Source of the DNA: Zygaena filipendulae
Lineage: Eukaryota; Arthropoda; Insecta; Lepidoptera; Zygaenidae
Direction: 5' to 3'
Length of the DNA stretch: 64,000 bases
NCBI GenBank assembly: GCA_907165275.2
Contig: OU015664.1
Location: 5,852,001 to 5,916,000 of the forward strand
The position numbers and the translations under genes were made by a program. Positions within the stretch are counted from its first letter, which is position 1. Each line of letters begins with the position of its first letter. Below are positions 46,901 to 58,640 of this stretch, one piece after another. The notes beneath the pieces were generated by a model. That model had not been told where the DNA came from, made no database searches, and was given only the letters and a program-made list of their open reading frames with translations.

Positions 46901-48888
46901 ACACTCGGCGCTGGCTAGCCAGTTCCTTTGCTTGAACTTGGCTTGACACGCTGCCGCGTGTCTAGATATTTCTAATTTTATACAACTGATTATAATATCA
47001 ATTATGTATAAAGCATCAATATCTCCTCCATGTGAATGAATACAAGTATTTAACCAGTTTGAGTTATTCATTCAACGTTAGAATTAAAACTTAACAACGC
47101 GAGTTAAGAATCTTTACGATGAACAATAAAAATATAAACTGATACTTGAGTTAAATTGTCTTGTTTATTCATTGCCGATTTTATCATAACTATAACGACA
47201 TAGCTACTGTCTGAATGCATACGTTATTAGTAAAATTTTAAATTCGCCCGCCGCGCCGTTCCAGTCGAAGAAAGAGGAAACAAAGAAAACATATTAGTCA
47301 AACTTGGGAAAGTCTCTACATAATATTATGACAGTATTGTTGATGCAGACAAGGTTTAAAAAATATAATCTGTATTATATTTTTTTAAATATACATATTA
47401 TCACATATGGGTAGGTGCCATGGAATAAATTAAATGACTACAGAGTAATCAAAAATTTAATTATTTTTAAAAATAACAATTTTGGCAATTTGAGATCAAG
47501 TGAGGTTTATATGGCCCCCAGTCATATTAAATATACAAATTTATTTTAAACCTTGACATCAAAAATCACAAAAATATAATCATCCCCTTCAGGACCCGCA
47601 CAGGCTGTATAAGCTTGATTTTACTCCTAGTACTGTCCCTAGAATACTAGTTTAGAAAATATACAGCTTTCAGGTATTTTATCTGAATTAAAAATATTGT
47701 CGTCGTATTCACGTCTGCGACGACTGCGTCTTTTTCAGATGCTGCTTCCACGGCTGCTGAATGTAGGTACCTAATGACTCTCTGTATAGTGTAGACCCTT
47801 TGCGATGACGATTTACTTACTTAATCCAAACAATTAAATTATAATTATGGTATTTTGTTTGTTTGTGAACATAGGTAGTAGGTATTATCTGAGAAATAAA
47901 ATCATTAAAATCTTTTTTATTCATTTCACTAGTGTTTAATAGGATCAATAGTGACCAATAACACCGGAAGTTAGTATAGTGTTAAATGTCAGTAGCGATC
48001 TAGGATCGAACGACCTTCTGCATTCCGTCACAATCGTATTCATGTATAATAGAATATTTGAAAACAAAAAGTATTGTATGTTTATTTACGTAACACGAAC
48101 GCTTAGAAAGCAACGGTTTAAACATAAAGATATTGTAAAGCTTTAATTTTCGACGCGGTGATAGTGATGTTACGTTTACAGAAATAGCTTACGTAAACTT
48201 TCACATCACGATACGTCGAGAGACTCGAGTCGAGACCACTGCTTCCACTCGGATTAGATTGGACAAGAAAAAAAAGACTTTCTTAAAACATATAGACGTA
48301 TATGTCTAAAACAATTTCGAGTGGCTTTATTTGTGTAAGGAAATTTGTGTCAAGAAATCGGTCGAAATGTTTCTATGGAAAGATTTTTTTCTTAACGATA
48401 AAAAATATTGTTTAAGCAACAGAAAAAAAAATATAATCTAATATTAATTTCAAAATTAGGTTTTGTATAGAATGGATAAAGAATACTTATTCGACCTTTA
48501 AACGTTTTCAAAGAGAAAATATTTCACAGTAGCGATATTACTTACCTACCCACTGGTAAGAAAATACCGGTTGATTTATTGCTTTACTTTATTTGTGAAC
48601 GATTGCCAATCGGTTTTTGTAATTGGATACCCTTTTGAGTTTTGATACTCGAATAAAATAACCATAAATGACAAGTATTTGATAATGACAGATATTACAG
48701 ATATTTTTAAATGCAGAATTTTTAAATACTTATGTGCTCAAAGTAAACTATCGAATTTTACATTAACTGGTGCTAACCAGTTACGTAGGTACCTATAGTT
48801 GCGTATATTTAAAATGTTTTATGAATTTAATATTTTTGCAGTAACATTTTCCAAAGTACCTAAAATTGGATTGCGATTCAGCATTATA
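46901..48888. other. Non-coding AT-rich stretch
   Basis: No gene. A short hairpin, aaaaaatataatctgtattatattttttt in form, lies at about 47361-47389. The rest is featureless. Confidence 0.35.
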
Positions 48889-49482
48889 AAGGGTCTTTCA
48901 ATAAGGACGGGTCGATTTTGACATGAAATAAAAAAGGCCGTGTGTGAGATTTTAACGATTTTTTTTTTTATTTGAAAGAGCTATATATGCCATTATGTGT
49001 GGAAAATCACATCGTTTAAATGTCCGCCGCGGCTTCTCACGGTGGCACGAATTCGAGTTGTCCAATGTTCAACAACTCTGCCGCATAGTTCGGGTTGAAT
49101 TTCAGCGATAGCCTGAGCTATGTTGACTTTAAGGGCATCGGTCGATTGTGGCTTATTGGTATAGACCTGCGACTTAAGAAAACCCCACAAAAAAAAGTCT
49201 AAAGGTGATAAGTCGAATTTGGCCACCAAACGTTGGAGAGTCGACTTTGAAGGACCACCTCGTCTGCCGTAAAATGGGCGCAATGCACGTAACGTTTGCA
49301 CTAACGAACACTCATTTTGGTAATACATTTTTAACATTTGGACGTGTTGCTCAACCGTGTAACTTGCCATGGTGATTTGGCATTACTAACTGAATAAAAA
49401 AATATAGGTTAGAAAGACGACGTTAAAACAACATGGCCGCCACAGGCTGCCAACATCGACCCGTCCCTATTGAAAGACCCTT
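48889..49482 (-). mobile_element. Internally deleted Tc1/mariner-type transposon
   Basis: TA duplications (48887-48888, 49483-49484) flank inverted ends AAGGGTCTTTCAATA and TATTGAAAGACCCTT, with pairing continuing through GGACGGGTCGAT with few mismatches. At 594 bases it is far shorter than an intact element, because the centre of the transposase is missing (see the coding remnant). Confidence 0.9.
48993..49370 (-). pseudogene. Transposase remnant: N-terminal HTH fused to C-terminal end
   Basis: A 125-residue frame beginning MASYTVEQHVQ. Residues 1-52 are the helix-turn-helix region (YYQNECSLVQTLRALRPFYG, then PSKSTLQRLV), like the DUF4817-type N-terminus of insect Tc1/mariner-like transposases. 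Residue 53 onward (DLSPLDFFLWGFLKSQVY) is the segment holding the third catalytic aspartate, followed by a normal C-terminus to the stop. About 200 residues, including the first two catalytic acids, are missing, but the frame is kept across the junction. It would be catalytically dead but might still bind DNA. Confidence 0.85.
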
Positions 49483-49984
49483 TATTTCTAGTTCTTAAAA
49501 TAAATATATTATACCTACGTAAGTACAATTATTTCATTGAATAAAAGAGTGTTATTATATTTTGTCATCTGCATATCTCCGCATTTCATTTGGCGTAGTG
49601 ACTTCTGACTCATGAATAAAAATCAGAGTACCCACATATTTCGTTGTAACCACACTATTGTAACATTACAAGCATCCCCGTACCTACCTATTTTATTTTT
49701 ACTCTGTGTTTTTGGCACATACCTAAGTTTGTTTTTTTTTTTCGATTAATATTTACAATTATGTTCTAAATCCAATTTACAACTTCATTCTGCACTGCAC
49801 TACAAACAAACTGTATCGCATACACATAGGCAATTTAAACTTTTTTGTTCTTAACGACAGTGATTTTCAGTGCACTTACTTAGCTAATTTTAGCTATCAG
49901 TTCGTGATTCACAATATTCTATTGGGAATAATAAATCACAGAACCAAAACAAATCTGTAGACAATACGATCACGGCGGTAAGTA
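49483..49984. other. Non-coding stretch
   Basis: AT-rich with no feature, up to the CpG-rich zone. Confidence 0.35.
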
Positions 49985-50180
49985 AATTGTCCGCAAAAAC
50001 CTCCACGTGCGAGGCGGGCTCGCGGGCGACCACTAACGGTCTCAATGCGCGGCGAGGATGCGCAGTCGACCCCACACACTCCTATCTCAGTATTATACCC
50101 GAGCCCTCAAACAAAGACCCTCAATTAGGGTCAAACTCCTCAACCGACAACACTTATCCGCACATTTTAGGAACCGATAC
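49985..50180 (+). other. CpG-rich candidate first exon, plus strand
   Basis: A GC-rich block ends at a perfect donor, GTAAGTAATT, starting 50181. ATG at 50058 opens 41 codons (MRSRPHTLLSQYYTRALKQR onward) that reach the donor in phase 0. A second ATG at 50046 in another frame stops earlier. There is no recognisable domain. It may be a 5' untranslated or short coding first exon, divergent from the minus-strand promoter at 51 kb. Confidence 0.3.
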
Positions 50181-51052
50181 GTAAGTAATTGTCAGTGCCT
50201 TACAATCCAAACAACGAAGTTCAGAGCTCAACTAACCAGCATATGACGCGGCAAAAGAAGAAAAACGCGCAATGTGCGCCGAAAAGAGACGCAATTATGC
50301 AGATCGCTGGTGGGCGAGAGCGAGGCGGATTCAGACATTTTGTAAGCTGATAACTGGAGGCAGCGAGCATCGCGAGGGGGACCATATTCTAGCGCTCTGT
50401 ACTAATGTAATGAATTAATATTCAATGGCACAGAACAAGACTTTAAGCGTGCGTGCGTGTGAATCGCTCTCAATGATAAAATTGGTTAAGTATGAGAAAA
50501 GCTCCGCGGTTATAATAAATAATATAATAGTTATACGTTATGTATGTACGTGCACACGCACGTAATTTTGTTTGAACCTACATAAAGATTATACATTTAG
50601 TAAGAACCAATATAGGATTACAATGATTTAATTATTATTATTTTTTTTAAATAAAGCTCATTTCCACGCTCGTGTCAATATTTTTTTTTTCAATAAACGT
50701 CAACCAATAAATTTCTAAACTTTATTACAAAACGAGCTGTGAAAAAATACATTTCATGAGATCAAAGTCGACTCAAGGCCTGACCGACCTCATTCGACGC
50801 CACGGGAAAAATCAAAAACAAAAAGCTCCGCTATTTTCTCGCGTCCAAAACTACGTTTTCCCTATCGATTCAAGGATACATCCTTTTGCAGAAGTAAGTA
50901 CATAGCTACATGCGCTACAATACAAAGAGGGCTCTACATAGAGCTGTGTAACTAAATTCTATCGAGAAAACGCAATTGAGAATCAAAGGCTATATAACAT
51001 TGTGTTTGTTTTCACATACGGATCGAGACGCAAATTAATAAGCGATTTTTAC
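50181..51052. other. Sequence between two CpG-rich exon candidates
   Basis: A CpG-rich block at about 50240-50400 includes gcgagggggaccatattcta, which resembles promoter-proximal sequence. The rest is AT-rich. Confidence 0.3.
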
Positions 51053-51490
51053 CTATACGTCCATAGAAATGCAATCCATCATTGGATCCTTGGTAGCGCG
51101 GGGCCGCGGCGCGCACACTAGCGCGGGCACGCACACCAACACACTGCACCTCCTCACGCGAAGGGAAAATCTTCACACACGACACAGATAAACATGTCAA
51201 ACGGTAGACATTGTTACCCTAAAGTCTTTCACTCGTTTCACCACCGACACACTAGAGAGCATATATCATAACACAAACGGTATAAATGAACACAGAAACA
51301 CTGGATGAATTTGTAATATCACTCGCGTGCGAGTCACGGAGACGTCGTTTTCGACAAAAATACGCGTATGTATTGTAGTGTCGATCCGGCGACTGGTCTC
51401 CCCGCCCTGTTCCAGAGCCGAATGCCGCCGCCATATTGGATCTCGCTCGGCGGACACGGCGGCACAGTAGAGCATCTAGCGGCGGCAAGC
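51053..51490 (-). promoter_or_regulatory. CpG-rich promoter and candidate 5' exon, minus strand
   Basis: Read on the minus strand from about 51490, a GC-rich region contains CCAATATGGCGGC (51439-51427), a Pho/YY1-type site of the kind found just downstream of insect and vertebrate start sites. About 430 bases of 5' UTR-like sequence follow, with several short upstream frames (one begins MAAAFGSGTGRG and stops after 60 codons). It ends at a TATAG/GTAAAAA donor at 51053/51052. ATGATGGATTGC near the end opens only a few codons before a stop at the donor. A 5' untranslated first exon of a minus-strand gene is the best reading. The nearest downstream minus-strand coding exon I can see is 10937-13642. 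Confidence 0.45.
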
Positions 51491-51916
51491 TGAACGAAAA
51501 AGCATTTCACGCTCCTAAACGCTAGTTGATAAGATAACGGAGTATCATATAAGTGAATACCAATAAAAAAATTGCACCATTCAGTTTCAAATAGTCATAA
51601 TCGATCACTAGATCATAGCAAACCGTTTTATAGCTACCTTATTATATTCTTAAAGTTTTAGTTACAGTTTTACATTCACCATAAAGCAAGTTTCATGTTA
51701 ACTCTGACTGGGTGGTTATCGAGAACACCGCTAGAGTGCGTGCATAGCTGATCTTATGGTATGTTTGTATGTTTACACTGTAGAGACAGTAAATAATAAT
51801 AATCGGTACCTAATTGTAACATAATAGCGTTGCTCAAGTTGTAGGTACGCGTAATCATTGTGTGCAGTGCGTGTGTCATACGCTTAATGCCTAGAGCTTT
51901 GTTAAGTTATATTGAA
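51491..51916. other. Sequence upstream of the minus-strand promoter candidate
   Basis: AT-rich, with no gene or repeat recognised. Confidence 0.3.
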
Positions 51917-52107
51917 CTGTTCCTCAGTAGTTTCTCCCACGGTCATTTCAGAGTTCCCGCGCGATTTCTGGGTTACAATATAGCCTATGACACTCACAAA
52001 TAATATGGCTTTCTATTGATAAAAGAATTTTTAAAATCGGTTTAGTAGATCCAGCAACTACCCCCTACAACGTCACAAACTCACAAACTCAATTTTTTAA
52101 CCTATAG
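51917..52107 (-). mobile_element. Degenerate Helitron, subfamily C
   Basis: tagtttctcccacggtcatt, tcagagttcccgcgcgattt, gttacaatatagcctatgac, aatcggtttagtagatccag, acaacgtcacaaactcacaa. The terminus is eroded. It is close to the second 38.4-kb copy, sharing the gggttacaatatagcctatg variant. Confidence 0.6.
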
Positions 52108-54805
52108 ATTAACACCGACCCGATTAACTTTCACCGATGACGCATGTTTTAATTACATGCGAATACTACATTTTAGTAGGTGATGATAATTCTTCAACTG
52201 GTTTAACTTTATTATTTTATCTTCCGATATAACTGCCTCTATCACCATATTATACCAACAATAACAATAAATTATAAATTAATCATTAGGAGTAATTAAT
52301 TTGCATTCACTTGTCAGTGTAGAGCATTGACTGAAAGAGGTATCTACCAAAATACAGGTTTTTTACCATGGTAGGTATCTCTTCACCACATAGTTTAGAT
52401 AGGTCTCTAGGTCTGTAAACTGTTGCCTTATGGAACTGATTTTTCCTTTGTCACCACTACTTGTGCCCAACTACCTAATCATAAACATTTATTTGACTTA
52501 CTAGAAATGAATCAGTTTACGACTCTACATAATTATTGTTTAACTGCGCAATAATTACTTGTATAAATCAGTTGCCTAATATTAAACATAATCTAACTAA
52601 CCATTTGCCTCTCGCTCCAAACAGCCGTACATCATACAATTACCGATTACGTAGATAGAATCGTACAGGATTACCCAGAAAGGGGGTACTAAACTTTAGA
52701 ACACTTAAAAGGTATGCCATTCGAGGTATGAGTATGTTGTTGTTTTTTTTTCATTTTTTATGCTGCGAAATATAAATGCAAAACGAATAATTAAGCAATG
52801 ACAATAAGAAAACTAAGAAGACAGATGAGATACATTTCTATGATCTAGAGCGTTTAGGGTTGTTACAGGCGGATTAGTGCAAGGATTGTTGGTGGTGGAC
52901 GGTTTATGGATATTGGTGCATCAGAACCCTGAGGTTTTATTGTTTGACCCTTTCGATACTTCGGATTGATAACCCCCTCCCGCACAAAGCCCGTTCATAA
53001 ATTAGTCAATTGCATCGCGGAGTAGCCAAGACTGTCGGCGACCCACATATTCATTCGCGCCGCACATTCGGTTTATGTTCAGTGGCTCAGTAATAAAATA
53101 CTCAGTATTAGTTTCCGTAATATGCTTGCTTGAAAATATCCAAATATATCGTATTACTGTTCCATTTTATTAGTCTCAACTCCCATTTCTATGGTCCAGT
53201 ATAAACTTAAGGGAGCATGGGTTTTTATGGAGCACCTACCTGTCATTCGAGCAGAGATAAAACATACATACAGCCGAATGCTCCTTCTTTTTGGCAGTTG
53301 GTTAGTAAGATATTTCGATTGTTTTTCAAAGGGTCAAAATAATATTTTTACGGTATAGGCGCCATTTTGAATCCCGGGTGGAGGGAAGGATTCTAAAATA
53401 AAATCCTAAGCGTAGCAAGAGATTCGATATATGCCAACCATTGGTAAAAAATATTATAATTTTGGGCCAAATGATACACCCCACTTTTGAATCTTTCTAT
53501 GAGAAAATTTATTTCAAATTCCATGAGCGATATGCAGAAAGAAAAGTAGCCGATATTAATTCGACTCCAAATGTTGGAAATTTCAAGTGTATAGAATTTT
53601 TGCTAAGTTTACAAATAATAAAAAAGTCTAGTTGATCACTAAATGGTTTCCATAAAAGTTTTATGACGGTAAAATAAGGTAAGCTAGAAAACATTTTGTA
53701 TAATAAAGACAGTTCGAATAACTGTATGGGTGATACGGCCCTTGTATGATTGGTGAAAAGAGAGCAATAGCCTATGACAGGATCTGTTCAACATTTTTCT
53801 ATTTATCTATTTTGGAAATTATGGTACCTACTTATGCGAAAGATTGTGATGTGGGTGTATGAGAGCGTACCTACTTATTTGTTACCACTCACATCCAACA
53901 GATTTAACGGATATCCGTGAATGTTAGTCGATTCCAACTTTTCAAACTTTAAAATCGGGGCATAAATGATAGGTAGATAGTATTGTTTTCAAAACATTCT
54001 TGAGGTAATGTCTAAATTCACACAAGTAGAATCGCAGGGAATAACCAGAGATTTTATAGATTCGCTAGCTTTTTTACTTGATCATCAATTAATGACTCTA
54101 CATTTTTTTAGAAAACTATAAATTAATTCTAGGCCAAATAATTCTTAAATAATATTAAATATTAAAACACTCTTAATCATTATGTTATGTCAATTAATAT
54201 AATCAAACAATTTGAAATAATTTCTTAACTTATACATACCAACTACGTATAATACCTATTACGCGATGCATTCAATATAAACTACATCAATTCTTGAGAA
54301 CTATTTTTTAGGAGAATTGAAGTTTTAATTTGGTGAAATTTTTAATTTCTAATACTAGGTACTCTTCGGATTTATTCAATATAATATACCTTCGACTTAT
54401 ATCCATCCATAAGGTATTTACGGTATCAAAACATGTCAATAAAATGTTATAATTTGTTGACAGATTAGTTTGTTGGAAATTTTATACACATAATGCGACT
54501 TTTGTTTAGTTTCAAATGAGTAGGTAGTTAGGTAGTTACATTATTGTTCGCACAGTACATAAAACTCGACGCTGTACGCTCTACAGTGGAAGGCAATGAA
54601 ATGGTCTTAGTTTACGGTTGCACAACTACAGTTCGGCCTCATGTGTGCTCCGAAACAAATTAGTTAGTCGCCCAGTTTCGCTAGTTTTCAATTACCTACA
54701 CACTACACAGGTGTTGGGAAATTGAAAAGTTAAATTACTTATATTTAAATTGCATTACGTATGTGAAGTAAAAATGTGTTTATGATAAATTAACTAATCC
54801 TACTA
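52108..54805. other. Non-coding stretch
   Basis: No gene. At about 53262-53310, acatacatacagccgaatgc and tccttctttttggcagttgg are a diverged end of the repeat family at 18.7-19.4 kb. A GC-richer segment at about 52960-53070 has no frame. Short frames at 53441-53694 on both strands are not supported. Confidence 0.35.
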
Positions 54806-54974
54806 TCCTACTAATATTATAAATGTGAAAGTGTGGATGTTTGGATGTTTGAATGTTTGTTACTCAATCATTGGATTTGGATGAAATTTGGCATGCACGT
54901 TGTCAGGGGTACAGAGAAGAACATAGGATACTTTTTAGCCCGGAATTCCGGGTGAAACCGCGGGGCACAGCTAG
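54806..54974 (+). mobile_element. Helitron with deletion in the palindromic core
   Basis: An exact 5' end TCCTACTAATATTATAAATG, preceded by A, then the GGATGTTT array, ttgtcaggggtacagagaag, hairpin remnant CCGGGTGAAACCGCGG, and CTAG at 54971-54974 followed by T. About 25-30 bases between the aattccgg half-palindrome and the hairpin are missing compared with the 61.2-kb copy. Confidence 0.8.
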
Positions 54975-55079
54975 TCATACTATACTTGTAGGTAGGTACG
55001 TACTTCAGGTAGTAGAAGTAGTAGGTTGCCTTGAAAAGATTGCCTTTAGCAATAAGGCTACCTTATGGTCTGTCCTTTC

Positions 55080-55145
55080 TTTTTAATTTATTTTTCAAAT
55101 TTTTTGTATTTCTTTTGGGACAATAAAGTATTTGAATATGAATAT
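55080..55145 (+). repeat. Possible retroelement 3' end
   Basis: ttgtatttcttttgggacaa, taaagtatttgaatatgaat. The same ending recurs at about 61970-62003, supporting a shared 3' sequence. Confidence 0.4.
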
Positions 55146-55689
55146 ATCATATAATATATTATAGTAGTGCCTCAGATAATATAGGATCCTTGTAATGTGT
55201 TTTTTATCTCTTAAGACAACGAGACAACTCATTTAGTAAATGTTAAAAATGTCCACGCCCTTGACCTGAAAAAAAAAAACTACTTAGGTAACTTTATTTG
55301 GTTAAAATAACCCTAATTTAAACAGTTTCAATATTTTTATATCTACGGTTTAAACCTACAACAACACAAATATCATCAAAAACAATGACACGTAGTGGTT
55401 ATATGATACTCTTTGAACAATGAATTATAATACCATTGGTCGAAAATCAAAATAATTTTCGAGTCACGGGCGATAATTTGTGTAGAAAGCAAAATCCCAA
55501 CAATACTGTCACTACACAAATAAGGTGGTATAGGAGAGAAGCAGCAGCGATAAATATTATATTTGAAGACAAAAGAAAAAACAGTACTACTTACTACCTC
55601 TCATCTATCCTACTAGTGCTACTTCCTACTATAGTTCCTTCCTTCCTACGAAAGTTGCTAAGTATGTATAGTAAGTATGATGGATAACA
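55146..55689. other. Non-coding stretch
   Basis: An 83-codon plus frame at 55436-55687 has no recognisable domain. No gene is supported. Confidence 0.3.
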
Positions 55690-55850
55690 AACATCCATCA
55701 TACTTCATCATACTCTTTCACGCAAAAATGAAATTTAAATGAAACTTTACAATAATATAGCTTATAGATTAACACATAGGTTACTTTTTATCCTGAAATT
55801 CCCGCGGGAACTCTGAAATTAACGCGGGTGAAACCGCGGGGCACAACTAG
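55690..55850 (+). mobile_element. Helitron, subfamily A, 3' part
   Basis: ctctttcacgcaaaaatgaa, aaactttacaataatatagc, aacacataggttacttttta, aattcccgcgggaactctga, hairpin GCGGGTGAAACCGC, CTAG at 55847-55850 followed by T. Confidence 0.75.
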
Positions 55851-55859
55851 TGTTATATA

Positions 55860-56115
55860 AAAATGAACCCCTATTTCCCTTTGTCACGGCATCGCGCGTG
55901 GACGGCCGGACCAATTTCGCTGATTCTTTTTTTGTTGGGTTTGTTATTGTAAGGAGAAGAAGAATAAAAGAAGTTTGGAACAATCTCCGAACTGTTTGGA
56001 CCGATTATCACGGGACTTTTACTGCTAATTAGCTGATGTGATAAGGATTAGGCTACCACGGAGTCACTGCGGTAATTCCGAAACTCACGCGGGTGTAACT
56101 GCGGCGCACAGCTAG
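55860..56115 (+). mobile_element. Helitron, subfamily G
   Basis: Immediately follows the previous copy. The body (tttgtcacggcatcgcgcgt, ggacggccggaccaatttcg, aaggagaagaagaataaaag, gaacaatctccgaactgttt) is not shared with the A-C copies. It ends with ttccgaaactcacgcgggtg, a mutated hairpin (GCGGGTGTAACTGCGG), and CTAG at 56112-56115 followed by T. Confidence 0.6.
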
Positions 56116-56940
56116 TGCTATTATAAAAAAAGGTAGAGAAAAAGTCTTGCCAAAGCTTTAAAAAACTGAAACATTTTAAAATTCTCGTACGAGTAGTTTT
56201 CGAAAGCGCTCTACATTAAAACCGTTTTTTATTCTAACATAAACACTATCTATTGCTACAGTACTCTCTACGTACTCTCTACCGCCTATCAACAGACGCT
56301 GTGGTGAGTGTTACGCATCATTTGTCGTGTTATAGCAGCAATTTGCATGTTGTTTGTCGAAGTCACCGAGCTAGAGGTGGTGCGGGAGTGAAAATAAATT
56401 AATTTTGTTTAAATTTGTTTCGTAACAAAACGATTCGTGTTCGATAAGACGACAATGTTTGTTATAAACAGCTATTTTCTTGTTTTGTACTGTCGCATAT
56501 TTCTTCATATATTTTTTTCTTTATTTCAATATTAACGTGTACTTAACACTAGTGAGACAATAGGCAATTATAATATCTATTACATTACATTTATACCTAC
56601 TAATTTATTTATTTTGATAATATAAGGCATTATATATCTTCATTAAATATATATAACGTGTGTATTATGTATTTCAACGAATTCTGGCTTAATTAATTAT
56701 ATCTACTAAATTTTGTGTAGAGAACTTAGAAAAACCGTATTTATAGTAGGTACGCAAAAGTTTTTGAAAAGGGTAAGTGCTACTATTGCACGCTTTCGAG
56801 TACACTTTAAAATAAATAAATATGCATATAAAGTTTTGAGTGTATTTTTATTACGTTGATTTTATTATAATATCTATCACCACCACTATAAATATTAAGA
56901 GAGAAGAGATCTCCATTGACATAAAGCTTAACATCACTTT
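56116..56940. other. AT-rich non-coding stretch
   Basis: Nothing recognised. Confidence 0.35.
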
Positions 56941-57209
56941 CTAATGTTTAAACTTATGTAAATATTTTTAGTTATGTACATATTTTCTTATATTACAATT
57001 ATTCCAAGTTCATTTTAAGGCGGAACCAATAAGTCCTTTCGGGCTTAAGTGTCTTGTATATTATGTTGTTAATGTTTCTAATGTTTAAACTTATGTAAAT
57101 ATTTTTAGTTACATATTTTCTTATATTACAATTATTCCAAGTTCGTTTTAAAGCGGAACCAATAAGTCATTTCGGGCTTAAGTGTCTTGTATATTATGTT
57201 GTTAATGTA
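56941..57209 (+). repeat. Tandem duplication, two units of about 135 bp
   Basis: Unit 1 (56941-57077) and unit 2 (57078-57209) both run ctaatgtttaaacttatgta, acaattattccaagttc, gcggaaccaataagtc, gggcttaagtgtcttgtata, ttatgttgttaatgt. They differ by about five bases of length and a few substitutions. The second unit runs on into ttggagtaaataaaaaaagg. Confidence 0.9.
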
Positions 57210-57881
57210 TTTGTTTTTTGGAGTAAATAAAAAAAGGGTAGAGTAATAAATGCCCATTTTTTTAAACCTATTGAGATTATAAGTCCTAAGATATGATAAT
57301 GTGATGGTGATCGAACGAATTTCTTCTTCGGGATTGTACCTGCAGTGCAAAAAGTGAAGTCTCTTAGTATACCTACCTACATTTAGGATCTTCCTAATAG
57401 GTGATAAGTAATTCAAGAAGAGTGTCGCTGTTAGTTTTGCGTGAATATTGTTATTAAATCGGATATAAAAGATAATTAATTTAATAATTAAAATTTCAAT
57501 AAATTTGAAATAAAATCCGTCAGTGAATGAACGTGTACGTGCTAACGAAGAGTTTTCTTATATCGTCTATCTCAGTTTTACTACTGAATTATCTGAATAT
57601 AACTTTACTATCGTAATTCACATTACGCTTATCTTCGAAAATTCAATATTAACCGATAAGTCATACACAAAGATGAACCTATAATACTTTTTAATTAAGT
57701 TAACCATTTTAATTATTTAGGCAACCTTGTCGAATTGTAGTAAGAATGTTCCGGTTTCAAAGTATTTTAAAGCGAACATGCTTTAGACAGTGCAAGGTAA
57801 GTGAAGGTTCCATTATTTATTTTTAATATTTTCAGAGTCCTTGGTCGTAATTGCTATTGTGCACGCGATATTTATTTAAAA
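57210..57881. other. AT-rich non-coding stretch
   Basis: Nothing recognised. The 94-codon minus frame at 57132-57416 overlaps the duplication and has no domain. Confidence 0.35.
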
Positions 57882-58093
57882 CTAGGTATGCCCCGGGGTA
57901 TCACCCGCGTTAATTTCAGAGTTCCCGCGGGAATTCCGGGATAAAAAGTACCATGTGTGTTAATCTGATGTATAAGCTATATTATTGTAAAGTTTCATTT
58001 AAATCCATCCAGTAGTTTTTGCGCGAAAGAGTAACAAACATCCATCCATCCATACATACTTACAAACTTTCGCGTTTATAATATTAAGTAGGA
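57882..58093 (-). mobile_element. Full-length Helitron, subfamily A
   Basis: Minus strand: TCCTACTTAATATTATAAACG at 58093 (one base inserted relative to the family), a GGATGGATGG array, ggatttaaatgaaactttac, aataatatagcttatacatc, palindromic core TTCCCGCGGGAA, hairpin, and CTAG at 57885-57882. It is 212 bases. This is the intact counterpart of the 7.8-kb and 55.7-kb copies. Confidence 0.8.
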
Positions 58094-58369
58094 TAGAAAA
58101 TGATAATTTCGAAATATGAACCTGACAATACCTTTCTACGGACATAATATATTTGAATATTTAAGATCTATCTATATATGTAAACGAGTTTCGTGCAATT
58201 TACGAAAATAATTACCTAGGTCCATCTTGAGTAACACCTTTTACTTTTAATAAAGAATTTTACTAACAATAAAAATATTAGATCATAAAAACAAAGTTAA
58301 TTTTGATAGCTAAAAAAGCAATTGAATGATCTAAAAATAGACCTAAATTTACTAACATAGAACAACGCC
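58094..58369. other. AT-rich non-coding stretch
   Basis: Nothing recognised. Confidence 0.35.
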
Positions 58370-58640
58370 AATAATAGCAGAAGACCCGCCAACTATTCAA
58401 CCCAGCGGTCATTGACACCAAGTGGCAGCATTATAGTCGTATAAGTGGTTCCCTCCACAACGACTATACGCTCGACTCGGCGCGTGTGCGACAATTTATA
58501 TACGATAAAAAAGTGACATTCTCAATTGCCGTGACATAATTGCTGTTATCAATGAATTAGTGAAGCGTAATTAATCGCTCATTGTAGTTAATAACACGCC
58601 TATCGGTGTCAATTCATTAATTAATAAGATATGCAACGTC
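58370..58640. promoter_or_regulatory. Candidate enhancer with homeodomain-type sites
   Basis: No repeat family matches. The block mixes GC-rich parts with several TAAT-core sites: TAATTAAT at 58568-58575, TTAATTAATAA at about 58617-58627, and gtagttaataac. An ATAAAAAAGTG run is also present. Site clustering in otherwise unique sequence suggests an enhancer, but this is inference. Confidence 0.3.

Noticed and set aside
48889..49482. Intact mariner transposon
   Set aside because: Only 125 codons remain and the catalytic core is missing.
57132..57416. 94-codon minus-strand frame
   Set aside because: It overlaps the tandem duplication and adjoining AT-rich DNA, with no recognisable motif.
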